Assembly: GCA_937944385.1 (NCBI GenBank) | Contig: CALDYQ010000008.1 | Location: 1 to 40,452, forward strand | Origin: an uncultured Burkholderiales bacterium | GTDB taxonomy: Bacteria > Pseudomonadota > Gammaproteobacteria > Burkholderiales > Casimicrobiaceae | Direction of reading: 5' to 3' | Length of the DNA stretch: 40,452 bases | Shown here: one piece after another, positions 8,737 to 17,278 of the stretch | Position numbering within the stretch: position 1 is the first letter of the stretch | Layout of the letters: each line of letters starts with the position of its first letter | The notes under the pieces: generated by a model | The model's input: the letters and a program-made list of their open reading frames with translations, nothing else | What the model was told of the DNA's origin: nothing | Database searches by the model: none | Translations under genes and position numbers: made by a program

Positions 8737-10116
8737 TCACTTCTGGGCCTTGATGACCGAGGTTGCCGCCGTGACGAGGGCGGCCACGTCGGTCAGGTTC
8801 TGTGGTACGACGATGGTGTTACCTTGCTTGGCGATCGCGCTGAAGGCCGCCACATACTGCTCGGCGACCTTGAGGTTGACGGCCTGAAGGCCACCCTGAG
8901 ACTCGATCGCCGCTGCAATCTTCCGGATCGCCTCGGCGCTGGCGTCGGCTTTGGCAAGAATTGCTGCCGCCTCGCCCTGGGCTTGGTTGATCTCGGAGAT
9001 CTTGTCTCCTTCGGACTTGGCGATCGCCGCCTCCTTCTGGCCCATGGCGATGTTGATCTGCTCCTGCTTGCGGCCCTCGGAGGCAGCAATCAGGGCGCGC
9101 TTCTCGCGCTCGGCCGTGATCTGCTGCTGCATAGCGTGCAGGATTTCCTTCGGTGGGGTCAGGTCCTTGATCTCATAGCGCAGCACTTTCACGCCCCAGT
9201 TCATGGCTGCTTCATCGAGCGCGCTGACCACTGCGTGGTTGATCATTTCGCGCTCTTCGAAGGTCTTGTCGAGTTCGAGGCGTCCGATCACGCTTCGAAG
9301 CGTCGTCTGTGCGAGCTGCGTGATCGCCATGATGTAGTTCGACGAGCCGTAGGTCGCGAGCTTCGGGTCGGTTACCTGGTAATACAGGATGCCGTCGACC
9401 TGCAGTTGGGTGTTGTCGCGCGTGATGCAGACCTGGCTCGGCACGTCGAGCGGCACCTCGCGAAGGTCATGCTTGGCCGAGATGCGGTCGATGAACGGGA
9501 TCGTGAAGCGCAGCCCGGGCTCGAGCACAGCGTGGAATCGCCCGAGTCGCTCGATCACGAAGGCGCGTTGCTGCGGCACCACGCGGATCGACTTGATCAC
9601 GAAGATGATCCCGACGACGAAGATCGCGAGAGGAACGAGCGAAGAAAAGATGCTGCTCAACATGGCTTGAATCCTTGCGGGGTCAGTGAGGGTGAGGCGA
9701 AATGGGCGGGTATCCAAGGATTCGATGCCGCCGGCATCTCGCGTCACGGCGGTGGACAGGGCATCGAGGGGCGACCAGCGAGTGGCGTCGTAGATCCACG
9801 CCATCACGATGATCGCCAAGAACAGAGAAACGAAGCGGCGGATCGTCCGATCGGTACGGCTCGGCCCGAGCACGCTGCCTTGGGCATTGCGCTCGACTGG
9901 GGGTGGAGGCGGCGGTGCCGCGCTCGGGTGCCGCATGCGCTCTGCTGGCGGTGGGGACGGCGGAGGCGGCGATGCCCCTCCGGAGGCCCCCTTGGGCTGC
10001 CCCGTGCTTGCCGTCGCCTGCTCGACTCGTCTCTTCAACTCGCGCTCCATCTTCGCCCCTGCTTGCTTGAGAAGCGCTTCGAGCGGATTGGTCGGCGGCT
10101 TGCCGGAGAAGCTCAT
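8737..10116 (-). CDS. SPFH-domain membrane protein (stomatin/slipin, QmcA-like), N-terminally extended
   Basis: The C-terminal 308 residues are a standard slipin: a membrane anchor (LVPLAIFVVGIIFVIKSI), the SPFH domain (VVPQQRAFVIERLGRFH, PGLRFTIPFIDRI), then an Ala/Glu-rich coiled coil and a hydrophobic tail. These proteins oligomerise as membrane scaffolds and pair with NfeD proteins, as here. The first 151 residues are unusual: a charged helix, a proline-rich run (residues about 50-73) and an extra hydrophobic segment (RFVSLFLAIIVMAWIYD). The outer ATG has no Shine-Dalgarno and follows three 9-base repeats, whereas an internal ATG at 9663 starts a normal-length slipin with AAGGA eight bases upstream. 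Either or both starts may be used. Confidence 0.88.
   Translation of the reverse strand: MSFSGKPPTNPLEALLKQAGAKMERELKRRVEQATASTGQPKGASGGASPPPPSPPPAERMRHPSAAPPPPPPVERNAQGSVLGPSRTDRTIRRFVSLFLAIIVMAWIYDATRWSPLDALSTAVTRDAGGIESLDTRPFRLTLTDPARIQAMLSSIFSSLVPLAIFVVGIIFVIKSIRVVPQQRAFVIERLGRFHAVLEPGLRFTIPFIDRISAKHDLREVPLDVPSQVCITRDNTQLQVDGILYYQVTDPKLATYGSSNYIMAITQLAQTTLRSVIGRLELDKTFEEREMINHAVVSALDEAAMNWGVKVLRYEIKDLTPPKEILHAMQQQITAEREKRALIAASEGRKQEQINIAMGQKEAAIAKSEGDKISEINQAQGEAAAILAKADASAEAIRKIAAAIESQGGLQAVNLKVAEQYVAAFSAIAKQGNTIVVPQNLTDVAALVTAATSVIKAQK
9672..9676 (-). promoter_or_regulatory. Shine-Dalgarno for possible internal start of the SPFH gene
   Basis: AAGGA on the minus strand lies eight bases before an in-frame ATG at 9663. 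Translation from that ATG gives a 308-residue protein starting MLSSIFSSLVPLAIF, where ordinary slipins begin. The outer ATG at 10116 has no such site. Confidence 0.5.
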
Positions 10117-10122
10117 GCGATC

Positions 10123-10149
10123 GGTGCGTTAGGTGCGTTAGATGCGTTA
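10123..10149. repeat. Three 9-base direct repeats before the SPFH gene
   Basis: Plus-strand units are GGTGCGTTA, GGTGCGTTA and GATGCGTTA, end to end. On the coding strand each unit contributes an in-frame TAA, so the outer SPFH ATG at 10116 is the first possible start and the region where a ribosome-binding site should lie is taken up by repeat sequence. Confidence 0.85.
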
Positions 10150-10173
10150 GGTCCAGTGGGGAGGCGACCCCGG

Positions 10174-10593
10174 CTACTGGGGAATCGGTCCCAGGACGAG
10201 TTGCGTGCCGCGCATGGCGACGATGATCATCAGGTCGCGACGCGGGGTTGCATCACTCTCGGCCACGGCGTCCCATTGGGCTCCACGGTAGAAGACGCGA
10301 GCCGTGCCGTCTTCGCGCCACTCCTGCACGCGAACGCGCTGCCCCACGTCGAGGTTGCTCGCGAGTTTCGGCGCCGCGCGGTATTTCTTCTTCCATTGGA
10401 TCAGCCAGAGGGTGCCTGCGACCTCGACCGCTGCCGCCACGATCCACTGCCATGGCACGCCGCCGCCGGCATAAGCCACGGCGCCGCCGGCGATGCAGGC
10501 GACGGCGACCACGAGCAGAAAGAAGGTGCCGGTCAGCATTTCGACACCGACCAGGATCGCCGCTGCGATCCACCACCAGATGTAGAGCGCCAT
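10174..10593 (-). CDS. NfeD family membrane protein
   Basis: A 139-residue short-form NfeD protein. It starts MALYIWWWIAAAILVGVEML, typical of the family, has further membrane segments (FFLLVVAVACIAGG and WIVAAAVEVAGTLWLI), and ends in a soluble OB-fold domain (GQRVRVQEWREDGTARVFYRGAQWDAV). Short NfeD proteins pair genetically and physically with SPFH proteins; the SPFH gene follows 57 bases downstream. The ATG at 10593 matches the conserved family start; an upstream in-frame ATG at 10641 would add 16 unrelated residues. Confidence 0.88.
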   Translation of the reverse strand: MALYIWWWIAAAILVGVEMLTGTFFLLVVAVACIAGGAVAYAGGGVPWQWIVAAAVEVAGTLWLIQWKKKYRAAPKLASNLDVGQRVRVQEWREDGTARVFYRGAQWDAVAESDATPRRDLMIIVAMRGTQLVLGPIPQ

Positions 10594-10641
10594 GATGCTT
10601 CTTACGTGCTTCGAGGAGTCGATCGAATCCACTGACATCAT

Positions 10642-10956
10642 ACGGTGTGGTTGGGCGCCAGAACAGGCGATTTCCCGTGCCTCGCCCTGTTGCCTCTCCC
10701 GTTCATCGCAACGGATGGGTCATGGTGCCCGGACCGGCGGCCCGGTGCAACGGGCAAGGCGCCTAAACTCCATATAATTCAAGGAGTTCGCGGACCTGCA
10801 GCGGGGTGAAGAACAACCTGCCCCGGCCGCACGACCGCAACATCCCAAACAGCAATCGACTCGCCCGACAGGGGCATCGCGCCCCGCGCCCCGGGCGAAT
10901 GCAGTCCGCCTAACGTCTGCAATAAGTCAACCTTCAACGCATCTACTCAGCACATC
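10642..10956. other. Divergent intergenic region with two inverted repeats
   Basis: This 315-base stretch between nfeD and fmdB holds no gene that I can support. A TATAAT at 10773-10778 sits inside an inverted repeat, AACTCC (10766-10771) and GGAGTT (10783-10788), and could be a -10 element for fmdB, although I see no good -35. Further on, 10861-10898 forms a nested hairpin: TCGCCCG pairs with CGGGCGA on the outside and GGGGC with GCCCC inside around ATCGC. It has no following T-run, so it is not a standard terminator. No tRNA-like fold seen. Confidence 0.45.
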
Positions 10957-11289
10957 ATGCCGATCTACGAATACGCATGCCCCGACTGTGGCCATCACGG
11001 CGAGCACATGCAGAAACTCGCGGATGCGCCGATCGCCCAATGCCCGCGCTGCGGGAGCACGGCTTACGCGAAGAAGATTTCCGCCGCCGGCTTCGCCTTG
11101 AAGGGCTCGGGCTGGTACGTCACCGACTTCAAGGGGGGAAGTTCGTCCAACGGCAAGCCTGCCGGGAGCAGCGACACGGCTGCGGGCAGCGCCACCTCCG
11201 AAGCCGGCACGCCGTCAGCGGGGAAAGCCAGCGCGGACACCGCCGCGCCCACCTGCGGTGCCGGCGCCTGCCCGGCCTGCGCGGACTGA
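10957..11289 (+). CDS. FmdB-type zinc-ribbon protein
   Basis: A 110-residue protein. It begins MPIYEYACPDCGH and has a second pair in CPRCG, giving a CxxC-CxxC zinc ribbon in the first 40 residues, followed by ISAAGFALKGSGWYVTDFKG, the family's conserved tail. The remaining 45 residues are Ser/Gly/Ala-rich with a terminal CGAGACPACAD cysteine cluster. The family is called a putative regulator, but its biochemical role is not established. In betaproteobacteria it is commonly followed by DUF502 and aspS, as here. Confidence 0.92.
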   Translation: MPIYEYACPDCGHHGEHMQKLADAPIAQCPRCGSTAYAKKISAAGFALKGSGWYVTDFKGGSSSNGKPAGSSDTAAGSATSEAGTPSAGKASADTAAPTCGAGACPACAD

Positions 11290-11334
11290 CCCGCGCTCAC
11301 AAGATTCGAACTTCGCGCATTCCCGGGGCATTGC

Positions 11335-12003
11335 TTGATCAAGAAGTACCTTCTCGCCGGCCTCCTGGTCTGGGCACCCCTCGGTGTGACGGTGTGGGTA
11401 CTGCACCTTCTCGTCTCCACGCTGGATCAGACGATCTATCTCCTACCCCAGAACTGGCGGCCCAAGTGGGACGGCAAGGACATTCCAGGGTTTGGCATCC
11501 TGCTCGCCTTCGCGATCCTATTCATCACCGGCGCAGTTGCGAGCAATGTTCTGGGCAAGCAGTTGGTCAAGGCGTGGGAGGCGATTGTGCATCGCATCCC
11601 CGTGGTGGGCGCGATCTACAAGTCGGTCAAGCAGATCAGCGACCCGGTGCTGTCGGACTCAGGGCAGGCGTTCAGCAAGGCCGTGCTGGTCGAGTTCCCG
11701 CATCCCGGCAGCCGTACCGTGGCCTTCCTGACCAATGAGGTGAGCGGAGAACTTGGCGCCCGCCTGGCCGAGCCGCATCTCTCGGTGTACGTCCCCACGA
11801 CGCCGAACCCCACGTCGGGTTACATGCTTCTGCTGCCCCGCGAACGCGTTCATGAACTCGACATGACGGTCGAGCAGGCGCTCAAGTACGTGGTGTCGAT
11901 GGGCGTGGCCTCACCCCCCGCGCCAACGGCCGGGGAACTGGCTCGCTGGGCAAGCGCGCCGAAACCGCCCGACCTGCCCAATCTGCCCAACAGCAACGGG
12001 TGA
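11335..12003 (+). CDS. DUF502 family inner-membrane protein
   Basis: A 222-residue protein with two N-terminal membrane segments (LLAGLLVWAPLGVTVWVLHLL and ILLAFAILFITGAVASNVLG) and a soluble C-terminal half with HRIPVVGAIYKSVKQ, a typical DUF502 motif, and LLPRERVHELDMTVEQALKY. The start is a TTG at 11335, chosen because it begins MIKKYLLAG as in the family and no ATG or GTG fits; the Shine-Dalgarno is weak. Function unknown. Located between fmdB and aspS, a conserved arrangement. Confidence 0.9.
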   Translation: MIKKYLLAGLLVWAPLGVTVWVLHLLVSTLDQTIYLLPQNWRPKWDGKDIPGFGILLAFAILFITGAVASNVLGKQLVKAWEAIVHRIPVVGAIYKSVKQISDPVLSDSGQAFSKAVLVEFPHPGSRTVAFLTNEVSGELGARLAEPHLSVYVPTTPNPTSGYMLLLPRERVHELDMTVEQALKYVVSMGVASPPAPTAGELARWASAPKPPDLPNLPNSNG

Positions 12004-12159
12004 CCAGGTCGGGCGGCGCCTGCGTCACGAACAGCCAGCCGCTTCGACCCGCAGGGTTCGGCCTGCGCTCGATGCCCCCGACTTCCCCTCCGCTCGCACC
12101 GCAGTCCCCACCGAGCAGCGCCCCCGGCCTGCGATGCCCTTCACTCCCAGAGATTCATC

Positions 12160-13944
12160 ATGCGTACCACCTACACCGGCCTGATCGATACCGCCTATCT
12201 AGGGCAGACCGTCACCCTCATGGGCTGGGTGCACCGCCGTCGTGACCATGGCGGTGTGATCTTCGTTGATCTGCGCGACCGCGAGGGCATCGCGCAGATC
12301 GTCGTCGACCCGGACCGTCCAGACGCCTTCAAACTCGCCGAGACGCTGCGCAACGAATACTGCATCCGTGTGACGGGCGTCGTCCGGGCCCGACCCACGG
12401 GCACCGAGAACCGCGACATGGTCTCGGGGGCAATCGAGGTCTTCGCCCACGAAATCGAGATCTACAACGCATCGCTCACGCCGCCATTCATGATGGACGA
12501 CGCATCGATCGGCGAGGAGACGCGGCTCAAGTACCGCTATCTCGACCTGCGTCGGCCGCAGATGGCGAAGAACCTACTCCTGCGAGCGCGTGTGGCCGCC
12601 GCAGCGCGTGAGTACCTGAACGGGCACGGCTTCGTCGACATCGAAACCCCCTTCCTCTACAAGAGCACGCCGGAGGGTGCACGCGAGTTCCTCGTGCCCT
12701 CGCGTATCCATGACGGTCAGTTCTACGCCCTGCCCCAGTCACCCCAACTCTTCAAGCAGCTCTTGATGGTTGCGGGCTTTGACCGCTACTACCAAATCGT
12801 GAAGTGCTTCCGTGACGAGGACCTGCGCGCGGATCGCCAGCCCGAGTTCACCCAGATCGACATCGAAACCTCATTTCTCGGTGAGCGCGAGGTACAGGAC
12901 ATCATGGAGGGGCTGGTCAAGCACCTGTGGAAGGCCGGGCTCGGCGTCGACCTGCCGGACTTCCCGCGCCTGCCGTACGCCGAAGCAATGGCGAAGTACG
13001 GCAGCGACAAGCCGGATCTGCGGGTGAAGCTCGCCTTCACCGAGCTGACCGACGTCATGAAGACCGTCGAGTTCAAGGTGTTCCGCGCTGCGGCAGATCT
13101 GAAGGACGGGCGCGTGGTCGGCCTGCGCGTACCCGGTGGGGCCAAACTCTCGCGCAAGGAGATCGATGACTACACCGCGTTCGTCGCGATCTATGGCGCG
13201 AAGGGTCTCGCGTGGATCAAGGTCAACGACGTGTCGAAACTCAACGAGGAAGGCCTGCAGAGCCCGATCGTCAAGTTCCTGCCGCAGGACGTGCTCAAGA
13301 CCATCATCGAGCGGAGCGGCGCTGCCAACGGCGACATCCTGTTCTTCGGGGCGGACCGCGCCAAGGTGGTCAATGATGCGATCGGGGCCCTGCGCACGAA
13401 GATCGGTCACGAGCACGGTGCGGCGCTTGGCTTCTTCGAGCCGGGCTTCAAGCCGGTCTGGGTGGTGGACTTCCCCGCCTACGAGTATGACGAGGAAAAC
13501 AAGCGCTACGTGGCCGCGCACCATCCGTTCACCTCGCCCAAGGATGAGCACTGGGCGCTCCTCGACACCGACCCTTCGAAGGTGCTCGCCAAGGCCTACG
13601 ATGTGGCGATGAACGGCTGGGAAATCGGCGGCGGTTCCGTCCGCATCCACCGGCCCGACCTTCAGGCCAAGCAGTTCGCCACCCTGGGCATCGGCGAGGA
13701 GGAGCAGCGGGCGAAGTTTGGCTTCCTGCTCGATGCCCTGCGCTACGGCGCACCGCCGCACGCGGGCATCGCCTTCGGGCTCGATCGCATCGTCACGCTC
13801 ATGTGTGGCGCCGATTCGATTCGTGACGTGATCGCCTTCCCGAAGACACAGCGCGGTCAGGACCTGATGGTCGACGCGCCGACGCCGGTCACAGAGAAGC
13901 AGTTGCGGGAACTCCACATCCGCCTGCGCAATCCGCAGGGCTGA
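12160..13944 (+). CDS. aspS: Aspartyl-tRNA synthetase
   Basis: A 594-residue class IIb synthetase that charges tRNA-Asp. The N-terminal OB-fold anticodon-binding domain covers about residues 1-105. Motif 2 reads [20 protein letters not shown], the bacterial GAD insertion follows, and motif 3 reads [13 protein letters not shown] near the C-terminus. The length matches bacterial AspRS. Whether it also charges tRNA-Asn cannot be decided here without knowing if gatCAB and asnS exist in the genome. Confidence 0.98.
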   Translation: MRTTYTGLIDTAYLGQTVTLMGWVHRRRDHGGVIFVDLRDREGIAQIVVDPDRPDAFKLAETLRNEYCIRVTGVVRARPTGTENRDMVSGAIEVFAHEIEIYNASLTPPFMMDDASIGEETRLKYRYLDLRRPQMAKNLLLRARVAAAAREYLNGHGFVDIETPFLYKSTPEGAREFLVPSRIHDGQFYALPQSPQLFKQLLMVAGFDRYYQIVKCFRDEDLRADRQPEFTQIDIETSFLGEREVQDIMEGLVKHLWKAGLGVDLPDFPRLPYAEAMAKYGSDKPDLRVKLAFTELTDVMKTVEFKVFRAAADLKDGRVVGLRVPGGAKLSRKEIDDYTAFVAIYGAKGLAWIKVNDVSKLNEEGLQSPIVKFLPQDVLKTIIERSGAANGDILFFGADRAKVVNDAIGALRTKIGHEHGAALGFFEPGFKPVWVVDFPAYEYDEENKRYVAAHHPFTSPKDEHWALLDTDPSKVLAKAYDVAMNGWEIGGGSVRIHRPDLQAKQFATLGIGEEEQRAKFGFLLDALRYGAPPHAGIAFGLDRIVTLMCGADSIRDVIAFPKTQRGQDLMVDAPTPVTEKQLRELHIRLRNPQG

Positions 13945-13992
13945 GTGTCGCGCAGGACAAGCGACCGGCCGTGCCGAGCCGCCACCGGCAGC

Positions 13993-14487
13993 TCAGTCGG
14001 CCACCGCCCGCGCCACCGCCACAGCCACCGGTCGCCCGGGCACATTGACCAGCACGCGAACCACGCCCTCGGGCCGCTGGACGATGACAAGCCATTGCCC
14101 GTTGCCTGCAATGAGCGCAGTACGTGGCCCGCCGGAGAGCGATTCACGCTTGCGCCCGGCGACTTCCTCACCGGCGGACGCGAGCAGTTCGAAGTAACCT
14201 TCGAGCGTGCGCGCCACTGGATTGGCTACGAACGCCTGACGATTGAAGTGCCGCAGGCTCACGACCGCATTGCCCGAAGTGCCCGATCGGCTGAAGCTGC
14301 ACTCGGTGACCCCAGGCTCGCGCTCGATCGGGGCGGAGGCGGCAACCCGCGCGCCGATCGCAGCGGACACCGCCTGTTCGGTCGCGATCTCGGCGCAGGG
14401 CAGCGGACCGGCCGAGGCTCGCGTCAACCCGGCTGCCAGCAGGAGCGGTGCGAAAAGGGGTGAGCCAAAGCGTGAGCGGTTCTGCAC
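13993..14487 (-). CDS. Secreted or periplasmic protein, unknown function
   Basis: A 164-residue product starting at a GTG at 14487, which has a GAGAGAGA ribosome-binding stretch about six bases upstream. The N-terminus (MQNRSRFGSPLFAPLLLAAG) is basic then hydrophobic and ends LTRASAG, consistent with a signal peptide. The rest includes CAEIATEQAVSAAIG and VTECSFSRSG, leaving two cysteines that may pair, and ends VVRVLVNVPGRPVAVAVARA. No family recognised. Convergent with aspS across a 48-base gap. Confidence 0.6.
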   Translation of the reverse strand: MQNRSRFGSPLFAPLLLAAGLTRASAGPLPCAEIATEQAVSAAIGARVAASAPIEREPGVTECSFSRSGTSGNAVVSLRHFNRQAFVANPVARTLEGYFELLASAGEEVAGRKRESLSGGPRTALIAGNGQWLVIVQRPEGVVRVLVNVPGRPVAVAVARAVAD

Positions 14488-14738
14488 GTGCACTCTCTCT
14501 CGGGGTCTTGCGACACCTTGCCGAACGTGAGCGGCCGGGTCGTCGCCCGATCCACGCCGGGCAGGATTTGACCGAGCCCCCTGTCGGCAGCGTGTGACCC
14601 ATCCCTCCGGGTATCGCAGCCGCCGGCGCGGGCGGACCGGTCGCGGGAAGCGTTTCTCGCAAACCCTGTGGCGCATTCCCGGACGAGATCCCACAATCTC
14701 GCGGTCATCATTCCAAGCACCCAAGGAGTCCCGCCACC

Positions 14739-15791
14739 ATGGACCGCAGAAGTTTCGTCAAGGCCACGGGCGCCGTCGCGGCCAGTGCCATTGGCGCACC
14801 CGCGCTGGTTGGCTTTGCCCAACAGACCGTCACGCTCAAGTTCCACACCTTCATGGCACCCACCTCGAACGTGTGGCTCACCATGCACAAGGCGTGGATG
14901 GACAAGGTCGAAAAGGACTCGGGCGGTCGCATCAAGTTCGAGGGCTATCCGGCGATGCAATTGGGCGGCACACCGCCCCAGCTTTACGACCAGGCGCGTG
15001 ATGGCGTGGCCGATATCGTCTGGACCTTGCCCGGAAACAATGCAGGACGATTTCCGCGCGTGGAGGTGTTCGAGCTCCCGTTCATGATGAACAACGCCGA
15101 GGCCACGTCGAAGGCGTATTGGGAGTACGTGCAGACCGTCGCGGCTGACGAGTTCAAGGATGTTCAGGTCATTGCCCTTCACGTCCACGGCCCAGGCATG
15201 TTCCACATGAAGGAAAAACTCATTCGGTCCGCGGGCGACCTCAAGGGCACCAAGGTCCGCGGGCCGACACGACAGATCACCAAGATGCTGCAGCTGCTCG
15301 GCTCGACGCCCGTAGGCATGCCGCTCCCGCAGATCCCCGATGCGCTCTCCAAGGGCGTCGTCGAGGGCTGCGTGATTCCTTGGGAGGTGGTGCCCTCAGT
15401 CAAGGTGCATGAGCTCACAAAGTTCCACAGCGAGTTCGCGCCCGAAGCCGGCGCGCTATACACGACGACCTTCGTCATGGGCATGAACCGCGCGAAGTAT
15501 TCGAGCCTGCCGCCGGATTTGAAGGCGGTGATCGACCGCAACTCCGGTATGGAGGCCTCCGCCTTCCTTGGCCGCACGCAACAGGGCAACGACCCGCTCG
15601 GCCGCAAAGCCGCCACCGACCGCGGCAACACGATTCACACGATCGGCAAGGCCGAGGCCGACGAGTTCCGTCGACTCGTCCAGCCGATCTATCAGGAGTG
15701 GATCGACGACATGAACAAGCGCGGCTTCAATGGCAAGCAGCTGTTCGACACGGCTCGCGCGCTGATCGAAAAGCACGGCAAACGCGCCTGA
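14739..15791 (+). CDS. TRAP transporter solute-binding protein (DctP family)
   Basis: A 350-residue periplasmic binding protein with a twin-arginine-like signal (DRRSFVKATGA followed by a hydrophobic run). The mature domain starts QTVTLKFHTFMAPTS and contains the DctP features RIKFEGYPAMQLGG, DIVWTLPG, GTKVRGPTRQITKML and EGCVIPWEVVP. The conserved arginine in KVRGP usually contacts a carboxylate ligand. AAGGAG lies about 10 bases before the ATG. No DctQ or DctM membrane subunit is adjacent, so it must use a transporter encoded elsewhere or work alone. It ends at a strong terminator. Confidence 0.92.
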   Translation: MDRRSFVKATGAVAASAIGAPALVGFAQQTVTLKFHTFMAPTSNVWLTMHKAWMDKVEKDSGGRIKFEGYPAMQLGGTPPQLYDQARDGVADIVWTLPGNNAGRFPRVEVFELPFMMNNAEATSKAYWEYVQTVAADEFKDVQVIALHVHGPGMFHMKEKLIRSAGDLKGTKVRGPTRQITKMLQLLGSTPVGMPLPQIPDALSKGVVEGCVIPWEVVPSVKVHELTKFHSEFAPEAGALYTTTFVMGMNRAKYSSLPPDLKAVIDRNSGMEASAFLGRTQQGNDPLGRKAATDRGNTIHTIGKAEADEFRRLVQPIYQEWIDDMNKRGFNGKQLFDTARALIEKHGKRA

Positions 15792-15820
15792 CGCCGCTGC
15801 TGCTCCGCGCGATGCGCCTG

Positions 15821-15845
15821 AAAAGCCGCCCCGGGCGGCTTTTTT
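15821..15845 (+). terminator. Rho-independent terminator after the TRAP binding protein
   Basis: AAAAGCCGCC pairs with GGCGGCTTTT around a CCG loop and is followed by further T residues. It starts about 30 bases after the TRAP protein's stop codon. The rest of the gap up to 16096 holds no feature that I can support. Confidence 0.85.
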
Positions 15846-16096
15846 GGTGGTAGTCCAGTGCCCCGGCGCCTGCGTGCCCCTGCCTCAACGCTGTGCCGCG
15901 TGCCCTGGGGTCGTCATCCGCAGGCTCTCGCCGGTCCCGCCGTTGGAGGACGTCTCCCGCGTGTCGGCAAGGCCAGGCCCAGACGTCAGATCCAGCGCGC
16001 GAATTTCGTCTATCGCGAAACCGGGGCGAGCGTGTGCGTTTCGTCCCTGGGTGTGCCAACATGCCGCGCGAACAGGCGCTGTCAACCGGACGATTC

Positions 16097-17266
16097 ATGC
16101 AGGGCTGGATCCTCGAGAACATCGACAAAACCGGGGCGCTCGTGATGACTGCGATCACGCGCACGCCCTTCACGGTCGGCCGCGAGCCGGGCAACGCGCT
16201 CGTCATCGCCTCACCCCAGACCTCGCGCCACCACGCACGGCTGGATGAAGAGGTGGATGGACACCTGCGCCTCACCGACCTGAACAGCGGCAACGGCACC
16301 TTCGTGAACCGGCAGCAGGTGCACGGCTCGATCCTGCTCGCCGACGGCGACATCATCCATTTCGGGGCCGCCGAGTTCCGGTTCCGCAAGCTGGATGCCC
16401 ATGCTTACGCGGGGGCGCTCAATCCCGCTGACGGGCGGACCGTGGTGGTCGACCGCATGCCGCCGCTGTCCGAACACTTCCTGCTCGAGGAGCGACCGTT
16501 TCGGGAAATGCTGCGCTTCGGCGATGTGACCGCACTCTTCCAGCCCATCGTGCAGATGCAGGGCGGTCAGCTGCATGCCTTCGAACTTCTGGGGCGCGGC
16601 AAGCACGCCAAGCTGCCCACGTCACCGATCGCACTGTTTCGTCTCGCGGCTCAGCTGGGCGGGGAGGTCGATCTCGCCGAGGCATTCCGCCGGGCTGGCT
16701 TCGCGCAGTTGGCGGCCGTCGCACCCGAAGCCACCGTGTTCTTGAATGCCCACCCGGCCGAACTCTTCACCGAGCGCTTCTACCGATCGCTCAGACTGTT
16801 GCGCGCCATGGTGCCCACGGCACGCCTCGTGGTCGAAGTGCATGAGACGGCCGTTGCACGGATCGAGGACATCCGCACCATGGCCGCCCGCCTCGCCGAG
16901 TTCGACGTGCGCTTCGCCTACGACGACTTCGGCGCCGGCCAGGCGAGGCTCAACGAACTCGCCGAAGTGCCGCCACACTACGTCAAGTTCGACATGGCTC
17001 TCGTGCGCGACATCCATCGTGCGCAGGAGCGAAAGCAGCAGCTCCTGGCCCAGCTGGTGCGGATCGTCCGGGACGTAGGCGCGCTGTCCCTGGCCGAGGG
17101 CGTCGAGACCGTCGAAGAAGCGACCTGCTGCCGCCAGATGGGTTTCGATCTCGTGCAGGGCTTTCTGACCGGGCATCCCCGGGCGATCGATGAACACTGG
17201 CCCTACACGGCCGACTACCGGGCCAGCGCGCTTGCCGGCACTCCAGGCACGGCCGCTGCGCCGTGA
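16097..17266 (+). CDS. FHA-EAL domain signalling protein (putative c-di-GMP phosphodiesterase)
   Basis: A 389-residue soluble protein. An FHA domain occupies about residues 20-98 (FTVGREPGN, SRHHARL, DLNSGNGTFVN), a fold that binds phosphothreonine peptides. An EAL domain covers about 140-370. Residues expected for c-di-GMP hydrolysis seem present: ELLGR for the ExLxR motif, LNAHP, VEVHE, YDDFGAG, VKFD, AEGVET and VQGF. It may hydrolyse c-di-GMP under control of a phosphorylated partner; that link is inference. The start at 16097 begins directly before the FHA domain; an in-frame ATG at 16061 is possible. No kinase gene is adjacent. Confidence 0.85.
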   Translation: MQGWILENIDKTGALVMTAITRTPFTVGREPGNALVIASPQTSRHHARLDEEVDGHLRLTDLNSGNGTFVNRQQVHGSILLADGDIIHFGAAEFRFRKLDAHAYAGALNPADGRTVVVDRMPPLSEHFLLEERPFREMLRFGDVTALFQPIVQMQGGQLHAFELLGRGKHAKLPTSPIALFRLAAQLGGEVDLAEAFRRAGFAQLAAVAPEATVFLNAHPAELFTERFYRSLRLLRAMVPTARLVVEVHETAVARIEDIRTMAARLAEFDVRFAYDDFGAGQARLNELAEVPPHYVKFDMALVRDIHRAQERKQQLLAQLVRIVRDVGALSLAEGVETVEEATCCRQMGFDLVQGFLTGHPRAIDEHWPYTADYRASALAGTPGTAAAP

Positions 17267-17278
17267 AACAATGGCGGG

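Noticed and set aside
8665-10635. Long open frame antisense to the SPFH and nfeD genes (about 650 codons)
   Set aside because: It is the reverse of well-supported coding sequence in GC-rich DNA, has no recognisable domain, and is rich in Arg/His/Asp as expected of shadow translation.
10861-10898. Hairpin before fmdB as a terminator
   Set aside because: No T-run follows the stem; kept only as a possible structured leader.
10642-10956. tRNA or small RNA gene in the nfeD-fmdB gap
   Set aside because: No cloverleaf or conserved T-loop pattern could be found.
11308-11334. GAACTT before DUF502 as a sigma-E promoter
   Set aside because: The sequence at the -10 position is ATTGC, not TCTGA-like.
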